64,000 bases of DNA from Pseudomonas nitroreducens. Its GTDB lineage: Bacteria; Pseudomonadota; Gammaproteobacteria; Pseudomonadales; Pseudomonadaceae. The stretch spans positions 806,001 to 870,000 of the forward strand of contig NZ_JALJXP010000001.1 of the NCBI RefSeq assembly GCF_024170165.1. The letters run 5' to 3'. Both the position numbers and the translations under genes were made by a program. The notes under the pieces are model-generated. The model worked only from the letters and a program-made list of their open reading frames with translations, was not told the DNA's origin and did no database searches. Shown here in pieces: positions 44,395 through 52,286 of this stretch (within the stretch, counting starts at the first letter, position 1; each line of letters opens with the position of its first letter).

Positions 44395-44490
44395 CATGCC
44401 GACGTAACACCGCGTTCCTAACCTTCCGCCGATAGCTTCTACTGACAACCCGAGCCGTCAGAAAGACGGCCGTGCGGAAGGAACCTTCTG

Positions 44491-46464
44491 ATGAGCGAGC
44501 GTTTCCAGGATTTCCACGACCGACTGGCCGCCTTCGACGACCAGGCGATCAACCCCTCCGGCAACGTGCCGATGAGCGAGCTGATCGACGCTTCGCGCCG
44601 CCGCCTGCTGAAGAACAGCCTGGTGCTGGGCGCGGTCGGCTTTCTCGGCGGCAGCCTGTTCCCCGGCCGCTCGTTGTTCGCCGCCGATGCGCCGGTGCCC
44701 ACTGCGCTGCTGGGCTTCAAGGGCGTACCGGTGCAGCAGGACCCGAAGTTCGACCGGGTGATAGTCGCCGAAGGCTACAGCGCTCGGCCGTTCTTCTCCT
44801 GGGGCGACGCCGTGGTGAGCGGCTCGCCGGCCTGGAAGGGCGACGCCAGCGAGGACTGGAAAGCCCAGGAACTGCAGGCCGGCGACAACCATGACGGCAT
44901 GCACTACTTCCCCTTCCCGGACGCGCCGGACAGCCATGGCCTGCTGGTGATCAACCACGAGTACATCAACCCGACGCTGCACCCCAGGGGCCAGACCTTC
45001 GAGGATCGTCCGGACGGTTCGCGCGGCCGCCCGGAAGGCGAGGTGCGCAAGGAAATCGCCGCCCACGGCCTGAGCGTGATCGAAGTGAAGAAGGACGCCG
45101 GCGGCCAGTGGCTGCGCGTCGAGGGCTCCCGCTATAACCGCCGCATTACCGGCAGCTCGCCGCTGGACCTGTCCGGCCCGCTGGCCGGCCACGACCTGCT
45201 GCGCACCGCCAGCGACCCGGACGCGAAACAGGTACTCGGCACCCTGAACAACTGCTCCATGGGCGTCACGCCCTGGGGTACCTACCTGGCCTGCGAAGAG
45301 AACTGGCACCAGTACTTCGTCAACCGCGACAAGGACGACTACGCCAGGCGCGTTTCGCACAAGCGCTACGGCCTGTCCAACGGCCAGTTCAGCAACTACT
45401 ACGCCTGGGAGGCAGTGGACGCGCGCTTCGACGCCACGCCCAAGGCCGACCAGCCCCACGGTGGCCACGTCAACGAACCGAACCGCTTCGGCTGGGTGGT
45501 GGAGATCGACCCGTTCGACCCGAAGTCCACGCCGAAGAAGCGCACCGCCGTCGGCCGCTTCTGCCGCGAGTGCTCGACCCTCTCCCTGGGCGCCGACAAC
45601 CGCATGGCGTTCTATTACGGCGACGACACAAAGGGCGAGTACATCTACAAGTTCGTCCCGGCTGGCCAATACGACGCGAACAACCGCGCGGCGAACGTCG
45701 ACCTGCTGGATGAAGGCACGCTCTACGTCGCCCGCTTCAATGCCGATGGCAGCGGCCAGTGGCTGCCGCTGGTGCACGGGCAGAACGGCTTGAGCGCCGA
45801 GAACGGTTTCGCCAGCCAGGCCGAGGTGCTGGTCAACGCCCGCGCCGCCGCCGACAAGCTCGGCGCCACGCCCATGGACCGCCCCGAGTGGGTCGCCGTG
45901 CAGCAGACCACCCGCGAGGTCTACGTCAGCCTCACCAACAACGATGCCCGGGGCAAGAAGCAGCCGGTGGACGCCGCCAACCCGCGCAAGGACAACCTCC
46001 ACGGGCAGATCCTGCGCTGGAACGAAGCCGGCGGCGATCCGACCGCCACCAGCTTCCAGTGGGAGATCTTCCTGCTGGCCGGCGAGCACCAGGGCGCCAG
46101 CGCGCCGGAGAACCTGATCGGGACCATCAACGGCGACATCTTCTCCTCGCCGGACGGCCTGTACTTCGATACCGCCGGGCGCCTGTGGATCGAGACCGAC
46201 TACGACGACGCCGAAGCGCCGATGCAGGCCATGGGCTGCAACCAGTTGCTCTGCGCCGATCCGCACAGCCGCGAGGTGCGCCGCTTCCTGGTCGGCCCGC
46301 GCGGCTGCGAGCTGACCGGCATCACCCAGACGCCGGATGGCAAGACCCTGTGGGTGAACATCCAGCACCCGACGCTGAGCTTCCCGGCCAGCGACGGCAA
46401 GAGCATCCCGCGTTCCACGACGCTGGTGATCACCAAGGATGATGGCGGTGTGATCGGGACTTGA
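44491..46464 (+). CDS. PhoX-family (DUF839) Tat-exported phosphatase
   Basis: A 657-residue periplasmic protein of the PhoX family, calcium/iron-dependent alkaline phosphatases. A twin-arginine signal, SRRRLLKNSLVLGAVGFLGG (~35-54), shows folded export. Family marks include INHEYINPTLHPRG (~150), NNCSMGVTPWGTYLACEENW (~250-269, metal/active-site Cys and Glu), VEIDPFDPKSTPKKRTAVGR, SPDGLYFDTAGRLWIETD and the C-terminal TLWVNIQHPT. Phosphate regulation is expected for the family, but no strong PhoB box is seen. Some DUF839 members are not phosphatases. Confidence 0.85.
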   Translation: MSERFQDFHDRLAAFDDQAINPSGNVPMSELIDASRRRLLKNSLVLGAVGFLGGSLFPGRSLFAADAPVPTALLGFKGVPVQQDPKFDRVIVAEGYSARPFFSWGDAVVSGSPAWKGDASEDWKAQELQAGDNHDGMHYFPFPDAPDSHGLLVINHEYINPTLHPRGQTFEDRPDGSRGRPEGEVRKEIAAHGLSVIEVKKDAGGQWLRVEGSRYNRRITGSSPLDLSGPLAGHDLLRTASDPDAKQVLGTLNNCSMGVTPWGTYLACEENWHQYFVNRDKDDYARRVSHKRYGLSNGQFSNYYAWEAVDARFDATPKADQPHGGHVNEPNRFGWVVEIDPFDPKSTPKKRTAVGRFCRECSTLSLGADNRMAFYYGDDTKGEYIYKFVPAGQYDANNRAANVDLLDEGTLYVARFNADGSGQWLPLVHGQNGLSAENGFASQAEVLVNARAAADKLGATPMDRPEWVAVQQTTREVYVSLTNNDARGKKQPVDAANPRKDNLHGQILRWNEAGGDPTATSFQWEIFLLAGEHQGASAPENLIGTINGDIFSSPDGLYFDTAGRLWIETDYDDAEAPMQAMGCNQLLCADPHSREVRRFLVGPRGCELTGITQTPDGKTLWVNIQHPTLSFPASDGKSIPRSTTLVITKDDGGVIGT

Positions 46465-46610
46465 TCGGTCCCCTGTAGGAGCGAACCGGCCGGCAGGCCG
46501 GCCATTGCACCGCCGTCGCGGTAATAGCGGAGAAGCTCCGCTCCTGCGAAGGACGGCCCTGTGCAGGCCAGGGGATTCGGTACGGGGGCGGTTCGCCCCC
46601 ACGCGGAAAC
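46465..46610. repeat. Degenerate family-A repeat after the PhoX-family gene
   Basis: CTGTAGGAGCG at 46473 and CTCCGCTCCTGCG near 46536 are diverged arms; between them GGCCGGCAGGCCGGCC forms a strong hairpin (46487-46502), a probable terminator for convergent genes. Confidence 0.55.
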
Positions 46611-47333
46611 TCAAAGCTCGACTTCACCCCCGGCCAGTGCACACAGCTCGGTGAAGTCGACGATCTCCGTCTCCCGCCCGTCCACCCGGATCAACCCGTG
46701 CTTCTGCAGGCGGGTGAAGCTGCGCGATACGGTCTCCACTGCCAGCCCCAGGTAATCGCCGATCTCGTTGCGCGACATGCTCAGGCGGAAGCGCGTGGCG
46801 GAGAAGCCGCGTTCGCGGAAGTGCGCGGAAATGTTCAGCAGGAAGGCAGCGATGCGCGAGTCGGAATTCAGCCGCGAGAGCAGCAGCTTCATCTGCTGAT
46901 CCTCGCGGATCTTGCGGCTCATCATCAGCATGATCTGGTGCGACAGCCCCGGAATCTGCAGCGACAGTTCCTCCAGCTGGTTGAACGGGATCTCGCTGCA
47001 CAGCGTGCTTTCCAGCGCCTGCGCCGACACCGGGTAGCTGCCTTCGCCCATGCCGGAGAAGCCGAAGATCTCGGTGGCGAAGTAGAAGCCGGTGATCTTC
47101 TCCAGTCCCTGTTCGTTGGTGGTGAAGGTCTTGATCGAACCGGAGCGCACCAGGTACACGCTGTGGAACGGGTCGCCCTGGCGGAACACGAAGTCTCCTT
47201 TGTGCAGCAGGTGCCCCGGCTTGATGATCGCCTCGAGCTCCATGACCTTGTCGTCGCTCAGGGTCGGCGGCGCCAGGCGGCAGTTCTTGCAGTACGGTTG
47301 CGGTTTGATCATCTGATTCATCCCTATCCCCAT
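46611..47333 (-). CDS. Anr/FNR-family regulator lacking one cluster cysteine
   Basis: A 240-residue CRP/FNR-type regulator very like Anr: FRQGDPFHSVYLVRSGSIKT (~50-69), GFSGMGEGSYPVSAQALEST, and the helix-turn-helix MSRNEIGDYLGLAVETVSRS with the E-x-x-S-R FNR-box contact. Anr binds a [4Fe-4S] cluster through C-x2-C-x5-C plus a distant Cys. Here C15, C18 and C112 are present but the third position is Thr24 (CKNCRLAPPTL instead of a Cys). Oxygen sensing may therefore be altered or lost. An alternative start is the ATG at 47321. Pseudomonads often have several FNR paralogues. Confidence 0.85.
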   Translation of the reverse strand: MGIGMNQMIKPQPYCKNCRLAPPTLSDDKVMELEAIIKPGHLLHKGDFVFRQGDPFHSVYLVRSGSIKTFTTNEQGLEKITGFYFATEIFGFSGMGEGSYPVSAQALESTLCSEIPFNQLEELSLQIPGLSHQIMLMMSRKIREDQQMKLLLSRLNSDSRIAAFLLNISAHFRERGFSATRFRLSMSRNEIGDYLGLAVETVSRSFTRLQKHGLIRVDGRETEIVDFTELCALAGGEVEL

Positions 47334-47601
47334 GCGCCACGCGCGCAGTCAAGCGGTCTTCGGGCGCATCGCCCCCACGTAAAACCATAGCAACTGAGCG
47401 TGATCTGTCATCCGTCGCCCCGCTTCAGAAGCGAAATTGGCCAATGGATTTTTCATCCCGGCTTGACCCTTTCTTCACCGCACTGCCCGCAGTCTCCACG
47501 TCCATGCGCCAGGGGGTTATCGGGGGAGACCGCCAGCTCCGGGGTGCAGCGCCGCGCTCTGTCAGCAAGGACACGCGTCGATCCCGCCCACTTCCGGAGA
47601 C

Positions 47602-48369
47602 ATGCCCGTGAACAACAAACTGCCACAGATCACCCTGGCCTTCTGGGTGATGAAGATCTGCGCCACCACCCTGGGGGAAACCGCCGGCGACCTGCTGTCG
47701 ATGACCCTCAACGTCGGCTATGCGATCAGCTCGCTGATCCTCATCAGCCTGTTCCTCGTCACCCTGGTCGGCCAGCTCGCCAGCAAGCGCTATGTGCCCT
47801 GGCTGTACTGGCTGGTAATCCTTTCCACCAGTACCGCCGGCACCACCATGTCCGACTTCATGGACCGCACCCTGGAGCTTGGCTACGCCACCGGGTCGGC
47901 GATCCTCATCAGCATCCTGGCGGCGATCTTCGCGGTCTGGCGCTTCAGCGGCACTTCGCTGTCGGTGGACAATATCCGTACCTTCAAGGGCGAGATGTTC
48001 TACTGGATCGCCATCCTCTTCTCCAACACCCTGGGCACCGCGCTGGGCGACTTCCTCGCCGACGACTCCGGCCTGGGCTTCGCCGGCGGTGCGCTGCTGA
48101 TCGGCAGCCTGATCGCCGTGGTGGTGGCGCTGCACTATTTCACCAAACTGTCCTCGGTACTGCTGTTCTGGGTGGCCTTCGTGCTGACCCGTCCGTTCGG
48201 CGCGACCCTGGGCGACGTGCTGACCAAGTCCCACGAGAAGGGCGGGCTGGACTTCGGCACCATCGGCTCCTCGGCCATCCTCGCCGGCATCCTGGTGGCG
48301 CTGGTGGTGGTGGTCAGCGTGCGGCAGAAGCGCGAGGAGCAGGGCGGCGCCGCAGTGCTGTCTTCCTGA
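47602..48369 (+). CDS. COG4705 repeat-containing membrane protein
   Basis: A 255-residue inner-membrane protein with about eight helices and no firmly established function. A short motif recurs four times at roughly even spacing: TTLGETAGD (~22), GTTMSDFMD (~80), GTALGDFLADD (~151) and GATLGDVLTK (~205). Each places a small-residue turn before an acidic residue, as in a transporter with pseudo-symmetrical substrate or ion sites. It is read divergently from the Anr-like gene, with 268 bp between. The C-terminus is charged. Confidence 0.75.
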   Translation: MPVNNKLPQITLAFWVMKICATTLGETAGDLLSMTLNVGYAISSLILISLFLVTLVGQLASKRYVPWLYWLVILSTSTAGTTMSDFMDRTLELGYATGSAILISILAAIFAVWRFSGTSLSVDNIRTFKGEMFYWIAILFSNTLGTALGDFLADDSGLGFAGGALLIGSLIAVVVALHYFTKLSSVLLFWVAFVLTRPFGATLGDVLTKSHEKGGLDFGTIGSSAILAGILVALVVVVSVRQKREEQGGAAVLSS

Positions 48370-48415
48370 TGATCTGAAGCGCAGCCCGTCCGCGAATGCG
48401 CGACGGGCTAGCCTT

Positions 48416-48465
48416 GTGAAATTTGTTCTGTTATTTTTCATGAAAAATAATCAGAACAATTTCAC
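48416..48465. promoter_or_regulatory. 50-bp palindrome containing the promoter of the polyamine operon
   Basis: Centred exactly at 48440/48441. The inner 20 bp, TTATTTTTCATGAAAAATAA, are perfect, and outer GTGAAATT/AATTTCAC arms match; the parts between match with a one-base shift. A promoter TTGTTC (48423-48428), 17-bp spacer, AATAAT (48446-48451) lies wholly inside. GAGGT (48466-48470) is the ribosome-binding site. Confidence 0.7.
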
Positions 48466-48474
48466 GAGGTAGCG

Positions 48475-49779
48475 ATGTTCCTGCGTTCGCCCGAACCGGT
48501 CGGCACCTACTACGCCGGCGCCAACCCCGAGCTGATCCAGCCCCGCGAAGCCCTTCGCGAGCCGCTGGAATGCGAAGTCCTGGTGATCGGTGCCGGTTTC
48601 AGCGGCCTGCACACGGCGCTGCAACTGGTCGAAGGCGGCCGCCAGGTCTGCATGATCGAGGCCAGCCGCATCGCCTGGGCAGCCTCCGGACGCAACGGCG
48701 GGCAGGCATTGCCGGGCTGGTCCAGCGACCTGGGCCCCATCGAGGACGACCTCGGCCATGAAGGTGCGCTGCGCCTCTGGCAGGGCATGCTCTGGGCCGC
48801 CCACGAACTGCGCGACCTGCCGCAACGCCACGGCTTCGACTGCGACTACCGCATCGGCCATCTGTGGACCGCCGTGCTGCCGCGCCGGGTCGGTTCGCTC
48901 TACGACTGGCAGGCCGAGGCCAACCGCCGCTGGGGCTACGAAGGCCTGCAGTTCATCCCCCGTGAAGACCTGCCGCAGTGGATCGCCAGCGACCGCTATC
49001 AGGCCGGCCTGTATGACCCGAATTCCGCGCACCTCAATCCGCTGAAACTGGCCTACGGCCTGGCGGGCGCTATCGAGCGCGCCGGTGGCCGCATCTTCGA
49101 GCAGACCCGAGCCCTGAGCTTCCGCGAGAGCGGCAACGGCTACGAAGTGACCACCGAGCTTTCCAATGGCGAGCGGGGCAGCGTGCGCTGCGCCTCTCTG
49201 GTGCTGGCCTGCAACGCCTACATCGACGGGCTGGACCGCGACGTCTCCGAACGCATCCTGCCGGTGGGCACCTACCAGGTCGCCACCGCGCCGCTGGGCG
49301 AGGAACTGGCCCGCTCGCTGCTGCCGAGGAACTGCTGCGTCACCGACAACCAGTTCGTCCTCGACTACTTCCGCCTGACCCCCGATCATCGCCTGCTGTT
49401 CGGCGGCGGCTGCACCTACCTGGGCGGCATGCCTTCGGACATTCGCGCTGCCACGCGGCCCTATGTCGAGCGGGTATTCCCGCAACTCAAGGGCGTGGAG
49501 CTGGAATACGCCTGGGGCGGGCACATCGACTGCAGCATGCGGCGCACCCCGGACATCGGCCGGCGCGGCGACCTCTACTGGCTGCAGGGCTATTCCGGCC
49601 ACGGCGTGCTGCCGAGCCTGGCCGCGGCCCACGCCGTGAGCGAAGCCATGGGCGGCCGCAGCGACGAGCTTGACCTCTATCAACGCATCCGCAATCCCGG
49701 GTTCCCCGGCGGCCAGCGCTTCGCCGCGCCACTGGAAGCCGTCGGCAAGGCCTGGTATCGATTACGGGATTTCATCTGA
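48475..49779 (+). CDS. FAD-dependent gamma-glutamylputrescine oxidase (PuuB/PauB-like)
   Basis: A 434-residue D-amino-acid-oxidase-fold flavoenzyme predicted to oxidise gamma-glutamyl-polyamines. N-terminal FAD motif VIGAGFSGLHTALQLVEGG (~39-57), then SRIAWAASGRNGGQALPGWS (~65-84), VLACNAYIDGL and the C-terminal FAD-binding GYSGHGVLPSLAAAHAVSEA. Assignment to polyamines rests on the linked gamma-glutamyl ligase gene. First gene of a three-gene operon with 13 bp to the next. Confidence 0.87.
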   Translation: MFLRSPEPVGTYYAGANPELIQPREALREPLECEVLVIGAGFSGLHTALQLVEGGRQVCMIEASRIAWAASGRNGGQALPGWSSDLGPIEDDLGHEGALRLWQGMLWAAHELRDLPQRHGFDCDYRIGHLWTAVLPRRVGSLYDWQAEANRRWGYEGLQFIPREDLPQWIASDRYQAGLYDPNSAHLNPLKLAYGLAGAIERAGGRIFEQTRALSFRESGNGYEVTTELSNGERGSVRCASLVLACNAYIDGLDRDVSERILPVGTYQVATAPLGEELARSLLPRNCCVTDNQFVLDYFRLTPDHRLLFGGGCTYLGGMPSDIRAATRPYVERVFPQLKGVELEYAWGGHIDCSMRRTPDIGRRGDLYWLQGYSGHGVLPSLAAAHAVSEAMGGRSDELDLYQRIRNPGFPGGQRFAAPLEAVGKAWYRLRDFI

Positions 49780-49792
49780 TCCGGACCCTGCC

Positions 49793-50344
49793 ATGACCCA
49801 GACGGCCACCAACGAACACCTTGCCACGCTGATCCGCGACCTGCGCAAGCACAAGAACCTCACCCTGGGCGAGCTGGCCGAGCAGATCGGCCGCTCGGTG
49901 GGCTTCCTGTCCCAGGTCGAGCGCGGCCTGTCGCAACCCACCGTCGCCGACCTCACCGCCATCAGCGAAGCCCTGGGCGTACCGACCACCTACTTCTACG
50001 CCGGCGACACCCGCCGCGAGCGCGACTGGGTGACCCGGCCGAACGACCGCCGCACCCTGTACTACGCCGGCGGCGTCACCGACATCCTCGCCTCGCCGAA
50101 CATGTCCGGCGGCTTCTCCATGCTCGACAGCATCCTCGCCCCCGGCGCCACCAGCGGCGAAGGCCACTTGGACGACAGCTCGGAGCAGGGCGGTTTCGTC
50201 CTCGAAGGCGAGCTGACCCTCTGGTACGAGGACGACACCGTCACCCTCTACCCCAACGACAGTTTCCAGCTGCCGCCGCACAGCCAGTTCCGCTACGGCA
50301 ACCTCACCGACAAACCCACCCGGGTGCTGTGGATCTTCACCTGA
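49793..50344 (+). CDS. HTH-cupin regulator (PuuR-like)
   Basis: A 183-residue regulator. XRE-type helix-turn-helix at ~20-75 (LTLGELAEQIGRSVGFLSQV, RGLSQPTVADLTAISEALGV) and a C-terminal cupin sensor at ~110-180 (FVLEGELTLWYEDDTVTLYP, FQLPPHSQFRYGNL). PuuR-type proteins repress polyamine genes and release on putrescine. The ATG at 49793 follows the oxidase stop by 13 bp. It is the natural candidate to bind the 50-bp palindrome upstream of the operon. Confidence 0.87.
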   Translation: MTQTATNEHLATLIRDLRKHKNLTLGELAEQIGRSVGFLSQVERGLSQPTVADLTAISEALGVPTTYFYAGDTRRERDWVTRPNDRRTLYYAGGVTDILASPNMSGGFSMLDSILAPGATSGEGHLDDSSEQGGFVLEGELTLWYEDDTVTLYPNDSFQLPPHSQFRYGNLTDKPTRVLWIFT

Positions 50345-50420
50345 TTTCCCAAGCCAGCCCGCGAGGGTTGGCTTGGGAAAACGATCCGGCCGCCCCCGCA
50401 CAAAGGCCCCAGAGAACATC

Positions 50421-51770
50421 ATGAACCGCCCGATGCATCCCGACCTGCTCAGCGAAGTCCGCGCCTTCCGCCAGCAATACCCGGACATCCGCTACGTCGA
50501 CCTGATCTGCCTGGACATTCCCGGCCACTTCTACGGCAAGCGCTACCCTGTGGACATGCTGGAAAAAGTCGCCGCCGGCAGCCCGCTGAAACTGCCGCAG
50601 AACTGCGTGCTGCTGGGCGTACAGGGTGGCCTGCACCCCATCGGCGACTACTGCTTCAACGACGGCGACCCGGATGCGCCGCGCCGCCTGATCCCCGGCT
50701 CGCTCAAGCCGGTGCGCTGGGAGAACCAGCCACTGGGACAGATGCTGATCAGCTCCGACGGCACCGAGGCGCCCATCGAATTCGAACCGCGCGAAGTGCT
50801 TGCCCGAGTCATGCAGCGCCTGGAGTCCAAAGGCATTCGCCCGGTGGTGGCCTTTGAGCTGGAGTTCTACCTGTTCGACAAGAAACTCGACGCCGGTCTG
50901 CCGCAGTACCCGCGCGACCCGCTGAGCGACGACGAGGACGACCAGCCGAACATGCACATCGAGCGCCTGTCGCGCTTCTCCGATGTGCTCCATGAAATCG
51001 TCGAAGCCTCCCGCGAGCAGGGCGTGGACGCCAACGTCATCACCGCCGAGATCGGCCCGGGGCAGTTCGAGATCAACTTCGCCCACTGCGACGATGGCCT
51101 GCACGCCGCCGACCAGGCTGCGCTGTTCACCCGCGCCACCCGTGGCGTGGCGCTCAAGCATGGCTACCGCGCCAGCTTCATGAGCAAGCCCTACCTGCAT
51201 GCGCCGGGCAGCGGCATGCACGTGCACGTCAGCCTGTACGACCGCGACGGCAACAACCTGCTCGACCAGGACAACCAGCAGGCCCTGCGCCACGCCGTGG
51301 CCGGCTGCCTGGAGCTGCTGCCGCACTGCATGCCGATCTTCGCCGCCAACCACAACGCCTACCGTCGCTACGGCTCCCGTGTGAACGCGGCGAGCAAGGC
51401 CAGCTGGGGCTTCGAGGACCGCGATGCGTGCATCCGCATCCCCGAATCCGATGGCAGGAACCTGCGTATCGAACACCGTCTGGCCGGCGCCGACGCCAAC
51501 CCTTACCTGGTGCTCGCGGCGATCCTCACCGGCATGGAGCACGGCCTGGACACCCGTCAGGAACCGATCCCGCCGCTGAACGAAGACCGCGCCAGCGGCA
51601 TCGACTTCCCCCGCGACATGCTCGGCGCCGTCGCTGAGATGGAAGACCACCCGGTGGTGAAGGAAGGCCTGGGCAGCGAGTTCGTCTTCGTCTACTGCGA
51701 GAACAAGCGCCACGACCACCTGGACTTCATGAACGAAGTCAGCGCGCGGGAGTACCGCTGGTTCCTCTGA
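50421..51770 (+). CDS. Gamma-glutamylpolyamine synthetase (PuuA/PauA, glutamine synthetase family)
   Basis: A 449-residue ATP-dependent ligase of the glutamine-synthetase fold that would attach glutamate to a polyamine amino group, making the substrate of the oxidase encoded two genes upstream. Catalytic-domain marks: FELEFYLF (~153), ITAEIGPGQFEINFAHCDDG (~210-229), GSGMHVHVSLYD, RYGSRVNAASKASWGFEDRD and RIEHRLAGADANPYLVLAA. Pseudomonads carry several such paralogues (PauA1-7); which one this is cannot be told. ATG at 50421; 76 bp after the regulator. Confidence 0.88.
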   Translation: MNRPMHPDLLSEVRAFRQQYPDIRYVDLICLDIPGHFYGKRYPVDMLEKVAAGSPLKLPQNCVLLGVQGGLHPIGDYCFNDGDPDAPRRLIPGSLKPVRWENQPLGQMLISSDGTEAPIEFEPREVLARVMQRLESKGIRPVVAFELEFYLFDKKLDAGLPQYPRDPLSDDEDDQPNMHIERLSRFSDVLHEIVEASREQGVDANVITAEIGPGQFEINFAHCDDGLHAADQAALFTRATRGVALKHGYRASFMSKPYLHAPGSGMHVHVSLYDRDGNNLLDQDNQQALRHAVAGCLELLPHCMPIFAANHNAYRRYGSRVNAASKASWGFEDRDACIRIPESDGRNLRIEHRLAGADANPYLVLAAILTGMEHGLDTRQEPIPPLNEDRASGIDFPRDMLGAVAEMEDHPVVKEGLGSEFVFVYCENKRHDHLDFMNEVSAREYRWFL

Positions 51771-52127
51771 CGCGTGATGCTCTTTGTAGGAGCGAGCTTG
51801 CTCGCGATTGCGGGCCTGCTCCACTCCTTCAAAATCAAAAGCCCCTCTCCCTAACCCTCTCCCGCAGGCGGGAGAGGGGATTAAAGCGGCGTCAGGCGAT
51901 ACTCCGCGTGAACCGGCAACTCCAAACGGCCCCCTCTCCCTTCAGGGAGAGGGCTGGGGAGAGGGTGGCTCTTGCGCGCACTGCACCTGCAGGGGCGGCC
52001 GGTGCCCGCAATCGCGTCCATGGGACGCTCCTGCAGGCCGGCGCAGTAGCCAGGCAGATTCTCTGAACCCGCTCCGCTTGCCGGCGGTCAACTCCATGCA
52101 CGAGGCAATCTCACAAGGAGCCACCGC
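51771..52127. repeat. Repeat-filled gap after the polyamine operon
   Basis: Holds a single family-A arm (51785-51807) and two family-B palindromes (51842-51880 and 51931-51966), with AACCGGCAACTCC flank shared with other copies. No gene is seen until the PMP3 peptide; AAGGAG at 52115 is its ribosome-binding site. Confidence 0.75.
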
Positions 52128-52286
52128 ATGGACCTCATCCGCATCCTCATCGCTATCCTTCTGCCGCCGCTGGGCGTGTTCCTCCAGGTCGGTTTCGGCG
52201 GAGCGTTCTGGCTCAACATCCTGCTGACACTGCTCGGCTACATCCCCGGTATCGTCCACGCCGTGTACATCATCGCCAAGCGCTAA
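52128..52286 (+). CDS. PMP3/YqaE-family (UPF0057) membrane peptide
   Basis: A 52-residue proteolipid of the stress-associated PMP3 family. The whole sequence is two membrane helices: [20 protein letters not shown] (~3-22), with the family's LPPLGV turn, and [20 protein letters not shown] (~27-46) with the conserved GYIPGIVHA, ending YIIAKR. AAGGAG lies eight bases before the ATG. Relatives in yeast and plants affect membrane potential and salt tolerance. It converges on the chemoreceptor gene, overlapping its stop region by four bases. Confidence 0.88.
   Translation: MDLIRILIAILLPPLGVFLQVGFGGAFWLNILLTLLGYIPGIVHAVYIIAKR

Larger units (their letters stand above)
44123..44490. other. Gap between the LysR and PhoX-family genes
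   Basis: Contains, left to right, the 16-bp palindrome, three successive hairpins (44287-44394) described separately, and a -10-like GATAGC near 44431. A PhoB-box-like TTGTCATGCCGACGTAAC is at 44391-44408, but the second half has two mismatches, so PhoB control is only possible. No convincing CDS. Confidence 0.5.

Noticed and set aside
44391-44408. PhoB box for the PhoX-family gene
   Set aside because: Only the first half-site is good; the second has two mismatches and spacing to the -10-like GATAGC is long. Kept only as a possibility.
44269-44421. 50-codon open frame starting MPEARPARASQ upstream of the PhoX-family gene
   Set aside because: Arg-rich, no ribosome-binding site, and it spans RNA hairpins and terminators.
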